A stretch of DNA of 50,517 nt, taken from NCBI GenBank assembly GCA_020846295.1, contig JADLEF010000207.1, positions 1 to 50,517 on the forward strand, written 5' to 3'. The notes below the pieces were generated by a model that was not told where the DNA came from, did not search any database, and saw only the letters and a program-made list of their open reading frames with translations. A program made the translations under genes and the position numbers. Positions 36,241-44,812 of the stretch are shown here, in pieces (the stretch's first letter is position 1; each line of letters begins with the position of its first letter). The stretch comes from Acidimicrobiales bacterium (lineage in GTDB: Bacteria; Actinomycetota; Acidimicrobiia; Acidimicrobiales; CAIXPF01).

Positions 36241-36717
36241 TCACCGGGCCTCGGTGGCGCGCGCGTAGAACGCAAGCTTGAACTTGCCGATCTGCACCTC
36301 GTCCCCGTTGGCCAGCAGCGCCCGCTCGATGCGCTGGCGGTTCACGTAGGTCCCGTTGAGCGAGCCGACATCGACCACCTCGTACCCGGCGTCGCTGTGC
36401 ACGATCTCGGCATGGCGGCGCGACACCGTCACGTCGTCGAGGAACAGATCGGACTCGGGGTGGCGGCCGGCGGTGAGCCGGCGCGTACCGAGCGGTATCC
36501 GGGAACCGACGTTCGGCCCGCGGGTCACCACCAGCACCCCGGGATCGCTGATCTCGGCGGGGTCGACGAGCGGCGCCTCCCCTGTCGGCTCGTAGGTGTC
36601 GAGCGACAGCGTGGCGGTGTCATCGGGATGGGTGGACAGCTCCAGCCCGCACGACGAGCAGAAGTTGGATCCCAGCGCGTTGCGGTGCCCGCATCGGGGG
36701 CAAACCACGTCAGCCAC
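36241..36717 (-). CDS. garA: FHA-domain protein (GarA-type) with N-terminal zinc ribbon
   Basis: 158-residue phosphothreonine-binding regulator. In mycobacteria GarA binds and inhibits 2-oxoglutarate dehydrogenase and glutamate dehydrogenase until its N-terminal threonines are phosphorylated by PknG/PknB. Here the FHA domain (about 60-150) has [22 protein letters not shown] and [13 protein letters not shown], the full set of binding residues. Unlike mycobacterial GarA, the N-terminus is a four-Cys zinc ribbon (CPRCGHRN...FCSSCG). Threonines in [13 protein letters not shown] are candidates for phosphorylation. Start GTG 36717, 7 bases after gcvH. Confidence 0.9.
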   Translation of the reverse strand: MADVVCPRCGHRNALGSNFCSSCGLELSTHPDDTATLSLDTYEPTGEAPLVDPAEISDPGVLVVTRGPNVGSRIPLGTRRLTAGRHPESDLFLDDVTVSRRHAEIVHSDAGYEVVDVGSLNGTYVNRQRIERALLANGDEVQIGKFKLAFYARATEAR

Positions 36718-36724
36718 GGCCCGC

Positions 36725-37105
36725 CTATTCCTCGATGAGCGCTCGGTACGCCGCGGCGTCGAGCAACGAGGACACCGAAGCGAGATCCGAGGGGCGGATC
36801 ACGCAGATCCAGCCTTCCCCGTAGGGATCCTGGTTGAGCAGCTCGGGCGCATCGGCCAGCGCAGTGTTGACCTCGACCACCTCACCGGCGACCGGGGCGT
36901 AGATGTCGCTCACCGACTTGGTGGACTCGACCTCGCTGAAGGACCCACCCGCCTCCGCCGTGGTGCCCACCGCCGGGAGGTCCACGTACACGACGTCCCC
37001 GAGCGCATCCTGCGCATAGTCGGTGATGCCCACTCGGATCAGCTCGCCCTCCACGCGCACCCACTCGTGGTCGCTGGAGTAACGCAGATCGTCGGGAACG
37101 TTCAT
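36725..37105 (-). CDS. gcvH: Glycine cleavage system H protein
   Basis: Lipoyl carrier of the glycine cleavage complex, shuttling the aminomethyl group between P, T and L proteins in the cytoplasm. 126 residues, normal. The lipoylated Lys is in VESTKSVSDIYAP; the start DLRYSSDHEWV and GDVVYVDLP are typical. gcvP, gcvT and gcvL are absent from the window, as in mycobacteria where gcvH heads the garA cluster. ATG 37105 is preceded by TAGGTT 7 bases upstream, so it is probably leaderless. No glycine riboswitch is visible. Confidence 0.96.
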   Translation of the reverse strand: MNVPDDLRYSSDHEWVRVEGELIRVGITDYAQDALGDVVYVDLPAVGTTAEAGGSFSEVESTKSVSDIYAPVAGEVVEVNTALADAPELLNQDPYGEGWICVIRPSDLASVSSLLDAAAYRALIEE

Positions 37106-37112
37106 GGAGACC

Positions 37113-37118
37113 AACCTA
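37113..37118 (-). promoter_or_regulatory. -10 element of the gcvH-garA-ftsR operon
   Basis: TAGGTT on the minus strand, 7 bases before ATG 37105. Confidence 0.5.
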
Positions 37119-37179
37119 GTGGTTCAGGTTGAGGGTTGCGCCGCAGACTGCAGCAGTCTCAACGTAACGTACAGGCCAC

Positions 37180-39663
37180 TCACCGTACGAGTTGGCGAAT
37201 CCTCAGCACGTACTCGCGGGCCAGCCGGCGGGCGTCGGTGTCGCTCGCCGCCTCGGCGTACACGTGGGTGATCGCCTCCTCGGGATCGGGCAGGGCGAGC
37301 GCCCAGCCGTTGTCGTGCAGCACCTTCACGCCGTCGACCAGCACCGTCTCGCGCTGCGTCTGCTCGACGAGCGTGCGCATCACCATGCCCTTCAGATCCC
37401 ACGGCGTCACCACCGTCTCGTGGGCCAGGTGCACCCGGGGCAGCTGATCGACGACGCTCGACAGCGAGACCTTGTGGTGGGCCAGCAGGTCGAGCAGCTT
37501 GACCAACGCCGCCGCGGCGTCGAAGGCGGGCAGGAAGCCGGGCAGGATGAACCCGCCGTCGAGGGAGGCGACGAACCCCACCCCCGGCTCCTTCGCCGCT
37601 TCGGCCAGGGCCGAGCTCGACATCTTGGTGTACTGCACCGCCACGCCCTTGGCCCGGGCCAACTCCTCGGTATGGCGCGAGGCGCCCACCGGCACCGCGA
37701 TGCGGTCGCCCAGCAGCCGGTCACCCACCAGCATGATGTAGGCCAGCATGGCGTCGGTGGCGCTGAGGACTCGGCCCTCGTCGTCCACCAGCGTGAGCCG
37801 CTCGCCGTCGGGGTCGATCACCGCACCCACGTGGGCGCCGGACGCCTGCACCAGCTGTGCCACCGAACGGGCGTGCTCCTGGGCGTCGAACTCGAGCACC
37901 CCGGCGGTCGACACGTAGGGGTTGACGGCCAGGACATCGGCGCCGAGCTTGGACAGGAGGTTCGGCATGACGAACGCCGTGGAGCCGTACGAGTAGTCGA
38001 TCACGACCTTGAACCCGGCCTCGCGCACCGCCTTGATGTCGACGGTCTCCTCCAGCGAGATGGCGTAGTTCTCGAGCGCACGCGGGGCGAAGGTGATGTC
38101 GCCGATCTCACCGGGCAGCACCCGACGGAAGTCCTCACGGTTGACGTAGCGCTCGATCTTGCGCTGCGCGTCCTCGCTCATGTCGGCGCCGGTGGCGTCG
38201 AAGAAGTGGATGCCGACCAACTGCGGATCCCCCTGCTCGATGCGCACCGTCAGCCCGCCCACCGGCTGGCCGGTGTTGATGTGGAAGCGGGTCACCGGCA
38301 CGGTGGCGACCTCGAGGTCGATCACGTTGATCCCGCCTGCGTTGAGCCCGGCCATGATCGCCCGCTTCAGCATCCGGGCGGAGCGCGACGAATCGCGGGA
38401 GGTGACCACGGTGGAGTCCACCTTCAGCGTGGTGGCGAAGGCGAGGGCCAACCGGGTGGCCACCTCGGGGGTGACGTCCACGTTGGCCAGACCGACCACG
38501 CCGTTGCGGCCGAAGAGGCTGCGCGCCCCCTTGGACTCCCACACGATCGAGGAGTTGATGACCGCACCGCTCTCCACCGTCTTGAACGGGTAGATCTTGA
38601 CGTCGGCGCCGATGAACGCCTCCTCGGCCACGAAGCACTCGTCGCCGAGGACGGAGCCGTCCTCGCAGCGCACGCCCTTGCGCAGGTCGCACGCCCGGCC
38701 GACGACGGTGCCCCGCAGCCGGGTCGACTCGCCGATGTACGCGTTGTCGTGGATCACGACCCGCTCGAGGTCGGCGTTCTGGCGGACGCGCACGTTGGCG
38801 CCGAGCACCGCGTACTCGCCGACGCGGACCCCGGGGCCGATGCGGCAGTTCTCCCCGATGCAGGCCGGACCCTCGACCACCGCGGTGGGATCGATCTCGG
38901 AGCCCTCGCCGAGCCACACGCCGTCGGCGAGCCGGAAGCCGGGGATGTCGACGGCGACCTTGCCGTCGAGGATGTCCTTGTGGGCGGTGACGTACGCCCC
39001 CAGCGTGCCGACATCCTCCCAGTAGCCGCGGGCGACCGCGCCGTACAGCGGCTTGCCGTCCTCGAGGAGCTTGGGGAACACCTCGCTGGAGAAGTCCACC
39101 GGCCGGCCCGCTTCGATGTAGTCGAAGATCTCCGGCTCCAGCACGAAGATGCCGGTGTTGATGGTGTCGGAGAAGACCTGGCCCCACGACGGCTTCTCGA
39201 GGAAGCGCTCGATCGAGCCGTCCTCCCGGGTGATCACGATGCCGAACTCGAGCGGGTTGTCCACCGGGGTCAGCCCGATCGTGGCCAGCGCACCCTTCTC
39301 GACGTGGGTGGCCCAGATGGCGGAGAGGTCGATGTCGGTCAGCACGTCACCGGAGATGACCAGGAAGCGCTCCTGCAGCTCCGCCATGGCGTTGCGCACC
39401 GAGCCCGCCGTGCCGAGCGGGGACTCCTCGGTGGCGTAGAACATCTTCACCCCGAACTCCGAGCCATCCCCGAAGTAGTTCCGGATGGAGGAGGCGAGGT
39501 ACGCCACCGTGACCACGATCTCGTCGAAGCCGTGGCGGGCCAGCAGGTTGACGACGTGCTCCATCATCGGCCGGTTGACCAACGGCATCATCGGCTTGGG
39601 GAGGTTGGAGGTGAGCGGACGCAGGCGTGAGCCCTCGCCGCCAGCCATGATCACGGCCTTCAT
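37180..39663 (-). CDS. Mannose-1-phosphate guanylyltransferase-like protein fused to a degenerate phosphomannomutase domain
   Basis: 827 residues. Part 1 (1-235) is a sugar nucleotidyltransferase with AGGEGSRLRPLTSNLPKPMMP, GDVLTDIDL and FLEKP; part 2 (about 245-360) is a left-handed beta-helix of hexapeptide repeats; part 3 (about 375-827) has the fold of phosphomannomutase. In part 3 the catalytic T-A-S-H-N-P loop is replaced by R-I-E-Q-G-D (GGLTVRIEQGDPQLVGIHFF), the metal loop D-x-D-x-D-R reads DPDGER, and the sugar loop G-E-x-S-G-H reads SLDGGF. Mutase activity is therefore unlikely as such. Such fusions are known in actinobacteria and cyanobacteria. The product is probably GDP-mannose or a related nucleotide sugar. 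ATG follows TAGAGT by 8 bases. Confidence 0.92.
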   Translation of the reverse strand: MKAVIMAGGEGSRLRPLTSNLPKPMMPLVNRPMMEHVVNLLARHGFDEIVVTVAYLASSIRNYFGDGSEFGVKMFYATEESPLGTAGSVRNAMAELQERFLVISGDVLTDIDLSAIWATHVEKGALATIGLTPVDNPLEFGIVITREDGSIERFLEKPSWGQVFSDTINTGIFVLEPEIFDYIEAGRPVDFSSEVFPKLLEDGKPLYGAVARGYWEDVGTLGAYVTAHKDILDGKVAVDIPGFRLADGVWLGEGSEIDPTAVVEGPACIGENCRIGPGVRVGEYAVLGANVRVRQNADLERVVIHDNAYIGESTRLRGTVVGRACDLRKGVRCEDGSVLGDECFVAEEAFIGADVKIYPFKTVESGAVINSSIVWESKGARSLFGRNGVVGLANVDVTPEVATRLALAFATTLKVDSTVVTSRDSSRSARMLKRAIMAGLNAGGINVIDLEVATVPVTRFHINTGQPVGGLTVRIEQGDPQLVGIHFFDATGADMSEDAQRKIERYVNREDFRRVLPGEIGDITFAPRALENYAISLEETVDIKAVREAGFKVVIDYSYGSTAFVMPNLLSKLGADVLAVNPYVSTAGVLEFDAQEHARSVAQLVQASGAHVGAVIDPDGERLTLVDDEGRVLSATDAMLAYIMLVGDRLLGDRIAVPVGASRHTEELARAKGVAVQYTKMSSSALAEAAKEPGVGFVASLDGGFILPGFLPAFDAAAALVKLLDLLAHHKVSLSSVVDQLPRVHLAHETVVTPWDLKGMVMRTLVEQTQRETVLVDGVKVLHDNGWALALPDPEEAITHVYAEAASDTDARRLAREYVLRIRQLVR

Positions 39664-39671
39664 GGGCGGAG

Positions 39672-39677
39672 ACTCTA
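39672..39677 (-). promoter_or_regulatory. -10 element of the nucleotidyltransferase fusion gene
   Basis: TAGAGT on the minus strand, 8 bases before ATG 39663; no Shine-Dalgarno. Confidence 0.5.
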
Positions 39678-39699
39678 GGGCCTGGCGAGACGCTCGCCG

Positions 39700-40287
39700 T
39701 CAGGCGGAAGACGCTGTTGCCGCCCGCCGTTCGGCCCTTCCCACCGCCAGCGCCTGGCGGCTCGCGGCGGCGTACTGGTAGGCGGCGAAGTAGGCGGCGG
39801 CGAGGCCGGGCAGCGCGAAGAACCACGCCCCGACCTCGAGGGCCGGCGCGTAGCTCAACGTCGAGGTGCCGCCCAGCCACATGGGGAAGGCGAAGTACAG
39901 CAGGAAGGTGCCGGTCTTGCCCCACCAGGTGACCTCGAGCCGCTTGGCGCCGAGCGCACCGAGCACGAGCACCGCGAGCGACACGCCGACCTCGCGGGCC
40001 AGCGCGGCGACCGCGACCCAGCCCGGGGCGGCGCCCACCCACAGGATCGAACCGATCCCGACGACCAGCGCCAGACGATCGGCGATCGGGTCCAACATCT
40101 TGCCCAGTTCCGAGACCTGGCCCAATCGGCGGGCCAGGTAGCCGTCCACCCAGTCGGTCATGCCCAGGATGCCCAGCAGCCACGCCGCCGCCGCCCGGTG
40201 CTCCCGACCGAACAGCAGCACCAGGAACAGCGGCACGCACAGCAGCCGCAGGAACGAGATCGCGTTGGGCACGGTGAACACGCGCAT
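39700..40287 (-). CDS. CDP-alcohol phosphatidyltransferase family protein (PgsA-like)
   Basis: Inner-membrane enzyme of 195 residues transferring a phosphatidyl group from CDP-diacylglycerol to an alcohol, probably glycerol-3-phosphate or inositol phosphate. The catalytic signature D-x2-D-G-x2-A-R-x8-G-x3-D-x3-D is complete in DWVDGYLARRLGQVSELGKMLDPIADR, given here by its range (residues about 45-71). Five or six hydrophobic segments. The precise lipid cannot be told. ATG 40287 follows TACTGT by 9 bases. Next to the nucleotidyltransferase fusion and gcvH cluster, an order also found around pgsA2 in mycobacteria. Confidence 0.9.
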   Translation of the reverse strand: MRVFTVPNAISFLRLLCVPLFLVLLFGREHRAAAAWLLGILGMTDWVDGYLARRLGQVSELGKMLDPIADRLALVVGIGSILWVGAAPGWVAVAALAREVGVSLAVLVLGALGAKRLEVTWWGKTGTFLLYFAFPMWLGGTSTLSYAPALEVGAWFFALPGLAAAYFAAYQYAAASRQALAVGRAERRAATASSA

Positions 40288-40296
40288 GCCCTGGTG

Positions 40297-40302
40297 ACAG
40301 TA
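40297..40302 (-). promoter_or_regulatory. -10 element of the phosphatidyltransferase gene
   Basis: TACTGT on the minus strand, 9 bases before ATG 40287. Confidence 0.45.
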
Positions 40303-40327
40303 CTGCCTGCGCCGCCGCTGAACGACG

Positions 40328-40356
40328 AAGGGCCGCCCCGCGAGGGGGCGGCCCTT
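40328..40356 (-). terminator. Terminator after the amidohydrolase gene
   Basis: AAGGGCCGCCCC (40328-40339) pairs perfectly with 40345-40356 around GCGAG. It lies 24 bases after the stop at 40380 and before the phosphatidyltransferase promoter on the minus strand. Confidence 0.75.
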
Positions 40357-40379
40357 CAGGGAACGGGTCGGTGCGACGG

Positions 40380-41525
40380 TCAGGCGCCGGCCAACACCGG
40401 GAGCTTGCTCACGTCGATGTTGTACAGGTCGATGGTGTTGCTCCACACCATCTTCTCCTGCTCGTCGAGCGGCACGTCCTTGAAGCACGCGGCGAGCGAC
40501 TCCATCGAGTGCGGCCAGATCGAGTCGTGGTGGGGGGAGTCGTTGCCCCACAGCAGGTTCTCCACGCCGATCATGTGGCGGGTGGCCATGCCGGCCTCGT
40601 CGTCCTCGAAGGTGGCGTAGAAGTTGCGGCTGAAGTACTCCGACGGCTTCATGGTCAGGTAGTCCACCGCATACTTGGGGGTACGGTAGAGGGCGTGGTC
40701 GAGGCGCTGGAGCGTGTGGGCCAGCCAGCCGAGCTCGAACTCGCTGATGATGAACTTCAGCTTGGGGAAGCGCTCCACCACCCCACCGCAGATCAGGTCG
40801 ATCATGGTGTTGGTGACCGTGGTGTGGGCCATCGTGTAGCCCTTGATGGTGCCACCCGGGCTGCCCCAGTGTTTCGGCATGCCCCCGTCGAAGGTCTCGC
40901 CGGTGAAGATGTGCATCGTCAGCGGCACCCCGAACTCCTCCGCCGCGGCCCAGAACGGGTCGTAGTCGGGGTGGTGGTAGGGGCGCTCGGGCGAGACGTG
41001 GGCGGGGATGGCGAAGCCCCGCACGCCCTTGGTCGCCGCCCGCTTCATCTCGGCCAGGGCGATCTCCACGTCGGGCAGGCCGAGGCAGCCGATGCCGATG
41101 AGCCGCTCGGGGTTGACCGAGCAGTAGTCGAACACCCAGTCGTTGTGCCGTTCGAACACGGCGGACACCACGTCGCGGTCCTTGATGGCGAAGGTGAACA
41201 TGTTGAGCGAGGGGTACATCACCTCGCCGACGATGCCGTCACGCACCTGCTCGTCGAGCCGGGCGTGCGGGTCCTTCACCCCCGGGTTGAGGCCCTCGTA
41301 GCCGCGGGCGATCTTCTCGTCGGTCTTCGGGTCGTCCAGCCGGTTGCCGGCGATGCCGAGGCGACCGACCGGCACCGGAGCCGTACCGGGCAGCACGATC
41401 CAGTCGCCGGGCTTGTCGTTGTAGTTGTGCACGACGCGCGGGGCGCGGGTGCCGAAGCGATCCTCGAGACCCTCGAACACCTCCCGAGCCTCGACCACGT
41501 GTGAATCGCACGAGTAGTACCGCAT
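40380..41525 (-). CDS. Amidohydrolase family protein (ACMSD-like, COG2159)
   Basis: TIM-barrel metal hydrolase or decarboxylase of 381 residues. Metal-site pieces: CDSHVVEA at the N-terminus (D-x-H), PLTMHIFTGE, ISEFELGWLAH and GNDSPHHDSIWPHS with the final Asp. Actinobacterial relatives cluster with aromatic or steroid degradation genes, and the reaction may be decarboxylation or ring hydrolysis. ATG 41525 is preceded by AAGGGGGG, a strong Shine-Dalgarno, which rules out the upstream in-frame starts. It lies 55 bases after the LDH2-type gene, so probably one operon, ended by the hairpin at 40328-40356. Confidence 0.88.
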   Translation of the reverse strand: MRYYSCDSHVVEAREVFEGLEDRFGTRAPRVVHNYNDKPGDWIVLPGTAPVPVGRLGIAGNRLDDPKTDEKIARGYEGLNPGVKDPHARLDEQVRDGIVGEVMYPSLNMFTFAIKDRDVVSAVFERHNDWVFDYCSVNPERLIGIGCLGLPDVEIALAEMKRAATKGVRGFAIPAHVSPERPYHHPDYDPFWAAAEEFGVPLTMHIFTGETFDGGMPKHWGSPGGTIKGYTMAHTTVTNTMIDLICGGVVERFPKLKFIISEFELGWLAHTLQRLDHALYRTPKYAVDYLTMKPSEYFSRNFYATFEDDEAGMATRHMIGVENLLWGNDSPHHDSIWPHSMESLAACFKDVPLDEQEKMVWSNTIDLYNIDVSKLPVLAGA

Positions 41526-41580
41526 GTCCGGAACCCCCCTTGGTCCGCTGACCGAGTCGTCTGCTTGTTCCACGTCTTCT

Positions 41581-42663
41581 CTACGCCAATTCGAACGGTA
41601 GACCCAAACGGGAGGCGACCTTGCGCAACCCGTCGATCACCGACGCCGGGTAGCGGATCACGCCCGCCTTGGTCCGCTCCTCGAGGCGCAACTGCTCGGG
41701 TTCGCCGGGCAGGTACACCTGCTGGCCGGGCAGCACGTCGACGTTGCGCACCTGGCTGACGAGGTCCTCCATGGCGTCGTAGTACGCCTCGGCGCCGTCG
41801 GGGTGGATCACGTCGGGGTCGAGCAGCAGGAAGAACTGGCCGCGTCGGCCCACCTCGACCTGAGCCGAGTGCGCCGACCCCGACAACACACCGGCCAGGA
41901 TGTTGGTGATCATGGCCAGCCCGGTGCCCTTGTAGCCGCCGATGGCCGGGATGATGCCCTTCATGGCCACCGACGGGTCGGTGGTCAGGTTGCCGTCGCG
42001 GTCGCGGAAGCCCCACTCGGCGGGCAGTTCGGTGCCCTCGGCCTGCGCCCGCAGCACCTTGCCCAACGCCACCGGGGTGAGCGCCATGTCCAACAGGATC
42101 GGCGACCCCTCGCGGCGGGGGAAGGCGAAGGCGATCGGGTTGTTGCCGTAGAGCCGGGTGCGGGCCCCGAACGGCGCCAGGTTGGGGATCGACGTGGTGG
42201 TCGCCACGCAGGCCAGCCCGGCCTGGGCGGCGAGGTGGGGGTACCACCCGCCGCAGCCCCAGTCGTTGCTGTTGCGGATGACGCCGACGCACATGCCGGC
42301 GTCCTGGGCCTTCGGGATCAGCTTCTGCATGAAGCGCGTCGCCACGTTCTGACCCAGCCCGTGGTGGCCGTCGGCGGAGAGCCGCGTCGGGCGCTCGCGC
42401 AGCACCTCGACCTGGGCGGCGGGGTTGCAGATCCCATCCTCGAACCACTTCAGGTACCACGGCAGGCGCTGCACCCCGTGGGTGTCGACCCCGCGCAGGT
42501 CCGCCCACAGGAAGTTGCCGGCCACCGTGGCGGCGTCCTCCGGCAGCTTCCCCGCCGCGGTGAGCGCCTGGGCGGTGAACGCCTTGACGGGTTCGATGGG
42601 CAGCTCGGCCGCCTGGCCGGCGGTGCGTTCGATGTCGGGTATCCCTCGGGCGCGATCGGTCAC
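41581..42663 (-). CDS. LDH2/malate dehydrogenase-type oxidoreductase
   Basis: NAD(P)-dependent 2-hydroxyacid or imine reductase of the LDH2/MDH2 family (not Rossmann), 360 residues. Key motifs: [15 protein letters not shown] (catalytic His region), [26 protein letters not shown] (nucleotide site) and [13 protein letters not shown]. Substrates in the family include malate, lactate, ureidoglycolate and 2,3-diketogulonate. The start is GTG 42663, placed by CAGACT seven bases upstream, the same -10-like hexamer found before the acyl-CoA carboxylase gene. First gene of an operon with the amidohydrolase and divergent from the D-2-hydroxyacid dehydrogenase. Confidence 0.88.
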   Translation of the reverse strand: MTDRARGIPDIERTAGQAAELPIEPVKAFTAQALTAAGKLPEDAATVAGNFLWADLRGVDTHGVQRLPWYLKWFEDGICNPAAQVEVLRERPTRLSADGHHGLGQNVATRFMQKLIPKAQDAGMCVGVIRNSNDWGCGGWYPHLAAQAGLACVATTTSIPNLAPFGARTRLYGNNPIAFAFPRREGSPILLDMALTPVALGKVLRAQAEGTELPAEWGFRDRDGNLTTDPSVAMKGIIPAIGGYKGTGLAMITNILAGVLSGSAHSAQVEVGRRGQFFLLLDPDVIHPDGAEAYYDAMEDLVSQVRNVDVLPGQQVYLPGEPEQLRLEERTKAGVIRYPASVIDGLRKVASRLGLPFELA

Positions 42664-42670
42664 GCCGTGC

Positions 42671-42676
42671 AGTCTG
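42671..42676 (-). promoter_or_regulatory. -10 element of the LDH2-amidohydrolase operon
   Basis: CAGACT on the minus strand, 7 bases before GTG 42663. Confidence 0.4.
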
Positions 42677-42780
42677 CCGCACCGGCGGGGCGCCGCGCCG
42701 TCCAACCGGCCCCTGACCGGTCCCACCCGCCGCGATCCGGCGCGACGGTTGCGTTGGGGCGCGCCGGTGCCCCGATTCCG

Positions 42781-42786
42781 TAGTGT
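42781..42786 (+). promoter_or_regulatory. -10 element of the D-2-hydroxyacid dehydrogenase gene
   Basis: TAGTGT, 47 bases before ATG 42834, giving a leader of about 40 bases with a GGGGAG Shine-Dalgarno. Confidence 0.45.
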
Positions 42787-42833
42787 GCGCGGCCGGGGCC
42801 GAACGCGGCCCGGGGCTGTGGGGAGCGTGCAGC

Positions 42834-43802
42834 ATGAAGGTTCTGATCATCACCGGGCTGACCCTGCCGTCGGTCACCGACGAGCAGGTCGCCGCCATCA
42901 CCAAGGCGGCCGGCGACGGCGCGGTCGTCAAGGTCGTCCCGGGCGTGAAGGCGGCCATGGCCGAGGCCGCCGACACCGACGTCATCCTCGGGGTGCTGCC
43001 CGAGCGGTTGCTGGTCGCGTCGCCGAAGCTGCGCTGGATCCACGCCACCGCCAGCGGGGTCGACATGTTCATGTACCCGGCGTTCAAGGAGAGCGACATC
43101 GTCCTCACCGGCGAGAAGGGTCTCGTGGGCGGGCACCTGGCCGATACCGGCTTCGGGCTGCTGCTGGCGCTGACCCGCCAGATCCACACCGCCATCCGGC
43201 TCGGGCCGGATGCCTGGGCCCAGCGGGAGGAGATGCGGGCCAAGGAGATCGAGCTCGAGGGCCTGACCATGGGCATCGTCGGGTTCGGCGGCACCGGGCG
43301 GGCCATGGCACGGCGGGCCTTGGGCTTCGGCATGAAGCTGCTCGCCCTCGACGAGATGGCGGTGCCCGCCGGCGACGGGGTGGACGAGGTGTGGCCGGCG
43401 TCGCGCCTGCACGAGCTGCTGGGCCGATCCGACGTGGTGGCGATCTGCTGCCCGTTGACCGAGGTCACCGACAAGCTGATGGACGACGCCGCCTTCGCCG
43501 CCATGAAGCCGGGCGCCATCCTCAGCAACGTCACCCGCGGCGAGGTGGTGGACGGCGATGCCCTCGTGCGCGCGCTGCGCAGCGGCCACCTCGGGGGTGC
43601 CGCGCTGGACGTGGTGCCGGGCGAGCCGCTGCCCGCCGATCACCCGATCTGGGGCTTCGACAACGTGGCCATGACCCCCCACACCGCCGGCGCCAGCCAG
43701 TACCGGGCATCCCGCAACATCGATCGCTTCGTGGAGAACCTGCGTCGGTACCAGCTCGGCGAGCCGCTCCTCGGCGTCGTCGACAAGCAGGCGGGCTACT
43801 AG
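42834..43802 (+). CDS. D-isomer-specific 2-hydroxyacid dehydrogenase
   Basis: 322-residue NAD(P)-dependent enzyme reducing a 2-oxoacid or oxidising a D-2-hydroxyacid. Catalytic domain with TASGVDMF, Rossmann loop [18 protein letters not shown] (about 145-162), catalytic Arg in NVTRGEVVD, Glu in DVVPGEPLP and His in [14 protein letters not shown] precedes ATG 42834 by about 8 bases. Divergent from the LDH2-amidohydrolase operon; three oxidoreductase/hydrolase genes on hydroxy or oxo acids side by side suggest one catabolic route (inference). Confidence 0.92.
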   Translation: MKVLIITGLTLPSVTDEQVAAITKAAGDGAVVKVVPGVKAAMAEAADTDVILGVLPERLLVASPKLRWIHATASGVDMFMYPAFKESDIVLTGEKGLVGGHLADTGFGLLLALTRQIHTAIRLGPDAWAQREEMRAKEIELEGLTMGIVGFGGTGRAMARRALGFGMKLLALDEMAVPAGDGVDEVWPASRLHELLGRSDVVAICCPLTEVTDKLMDDAAFAAMKPGAILSNVTRGEVVDGDALVRALRSGHLGGAALDVVPGEPLPADHPIWGFDNVAMTPHTAGASQYRASRNIDRFVENLRRYQLGEPLLGVVDKQAGY

Positions 43803-43915
43803 ACGTCGCGCAGCTGCAGCACCCACCCCGAGCTGGGGCGACTGACGTGTTCGCACCAGCGCGAAGCGGTCAACTCGCCGTCAAGGCCACCCGCCGGGAC
43901 GCCGATACAGATCGG

Positions 43916-44680
43916 GTGACCAGTGTCGTTGCAGTGCTGTCCCTCCTCGGATGGGCGCTCACCGCGTGGTGGGCGAAGGCGCTGCATCGCCAACTGCGCC
44001 GCGCGGCGGTCCCCGTCGCGGCGCAGGCCGCGACCGCGGCCGGGCCGGTGTCGGGGGGCACCGCCCCGGCCGTGGACGTCCGGCGGCTGGCGACGTTGCG
44101 CGGCGAGGCGTCGCACATCGACACCACCATGGCCCGGGCCGCAGCCGCGGTGACCGAGCTGTCCTACTCGGTGAACGAGATCGCCGGCCGCGTGCACGAC
44201 GCGTCGGCCGTCACCGACCAGGCCGCCGCCCATGCCGCCGCCACCGAGGCCACCGTCGATCAGCTCTCCAGCCGCAGCCGCGACATCGGCCGCATGCTCG
44301 AGGTCATCACCAACATCTCCGAGCAGACCAACCTGCTCGCGCTCAACGCCACCATCGAAGCGGCCCGGGCCGGCCACTCCGGCCGCGGCTTCGCCGTGGT
44401 GGCGGCCGAGGTGAAGGAGCTCGCCGGTCAAACCGGCGCCGCCGCATCGGAGATCGGTGCCACCGTCGCCGCCGTGCAGGAGACCAGCCAGCAGGTGGCT
44501 GACACGATCCGCGCCATGGCCGCCACGATCGGCGAGGTCAATGCGCAACAGTGCGCCATCGCGATTGCGGTCGAGGAGCAGAGCGGCGCCGCCGGGGCGC
44601 TGTCGGCGAGCGTGACCGACGCCGCCCAAGGCACCCGCCGCATCGCCGAAGGGCTGAGCCAGCTCGCCGACCGGCCCTGA
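43916..44680 (+). CDS. Minimal methyl-accepting-chemotaxis-type signalling protein
   Basis: 254 residues. One N-terminal hydrophobic segment ([16 protein letters not shown]) anchors a coiled coil ending in the MCP signalling tip [20 protein letters not shown], then [18 protein letters not shown]. There is no extracellular ligand domain and no HAMP domain, and the helix after the tip is short. No che or fla gene is in the window. It may scaffold a non-chemotactic pathway (inference). The start is uncertain: GTG 43916 is chosen on codon composition; GTG 43847 would add 23 residues. A small CCCC/GGGG dyad lies before it. Confidence 0.82.
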   Translation: MTSVVAVLSLLGWALTAWWAKALHRQLRRAAVPVAAQAATAAGPVSGGTAPAVDVRRLATLRGEASHIDTTMARAAAAVTELSYSVNEIAGRVHDASAVTDQAAAHAAATEATVDQLSSRSRDIGRMLEVITNISEQTNLLALNATIEAARAGHSGRGFAVVAAEVKELAGQTGAAASEIGATVAAVQETSQQVADTIRAMAATIGEVNAQQCAIAIAVEEQSGAAGALSASVTDAAQGTRRIAEGLSQLADRP

Positions 44681-44799
44681 ACCGCTCGCCCGTAGCCCGT
44701 CGCCCGTCGCCCGTCACGCAGGGAGCGATCGCGCCGTCCCGGACCGCGTTCCGTCTGCAACCGCACCGTCCGCAACCGCACTGCGTGCGGGACGGCGTC

Positions 44800-44805
44800 T
44801 AGCGT
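44800..44805 (+). promoter_or_regulatory. -10 element of the nitroreductase gene
   Basis: TAGCGT, 7 bases before GTG 44813; no Shine-Dalgarno. Confidence 0.5.
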
Positions 44806-44812
44806 GCAGGCC

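Noticed and set aside
37106-37179. Glycine riboswitch upstream of gcvH
   Set aside because: The gcvH -10 is 7 bases from the start codon, leaving no leader to hold an aptamer.
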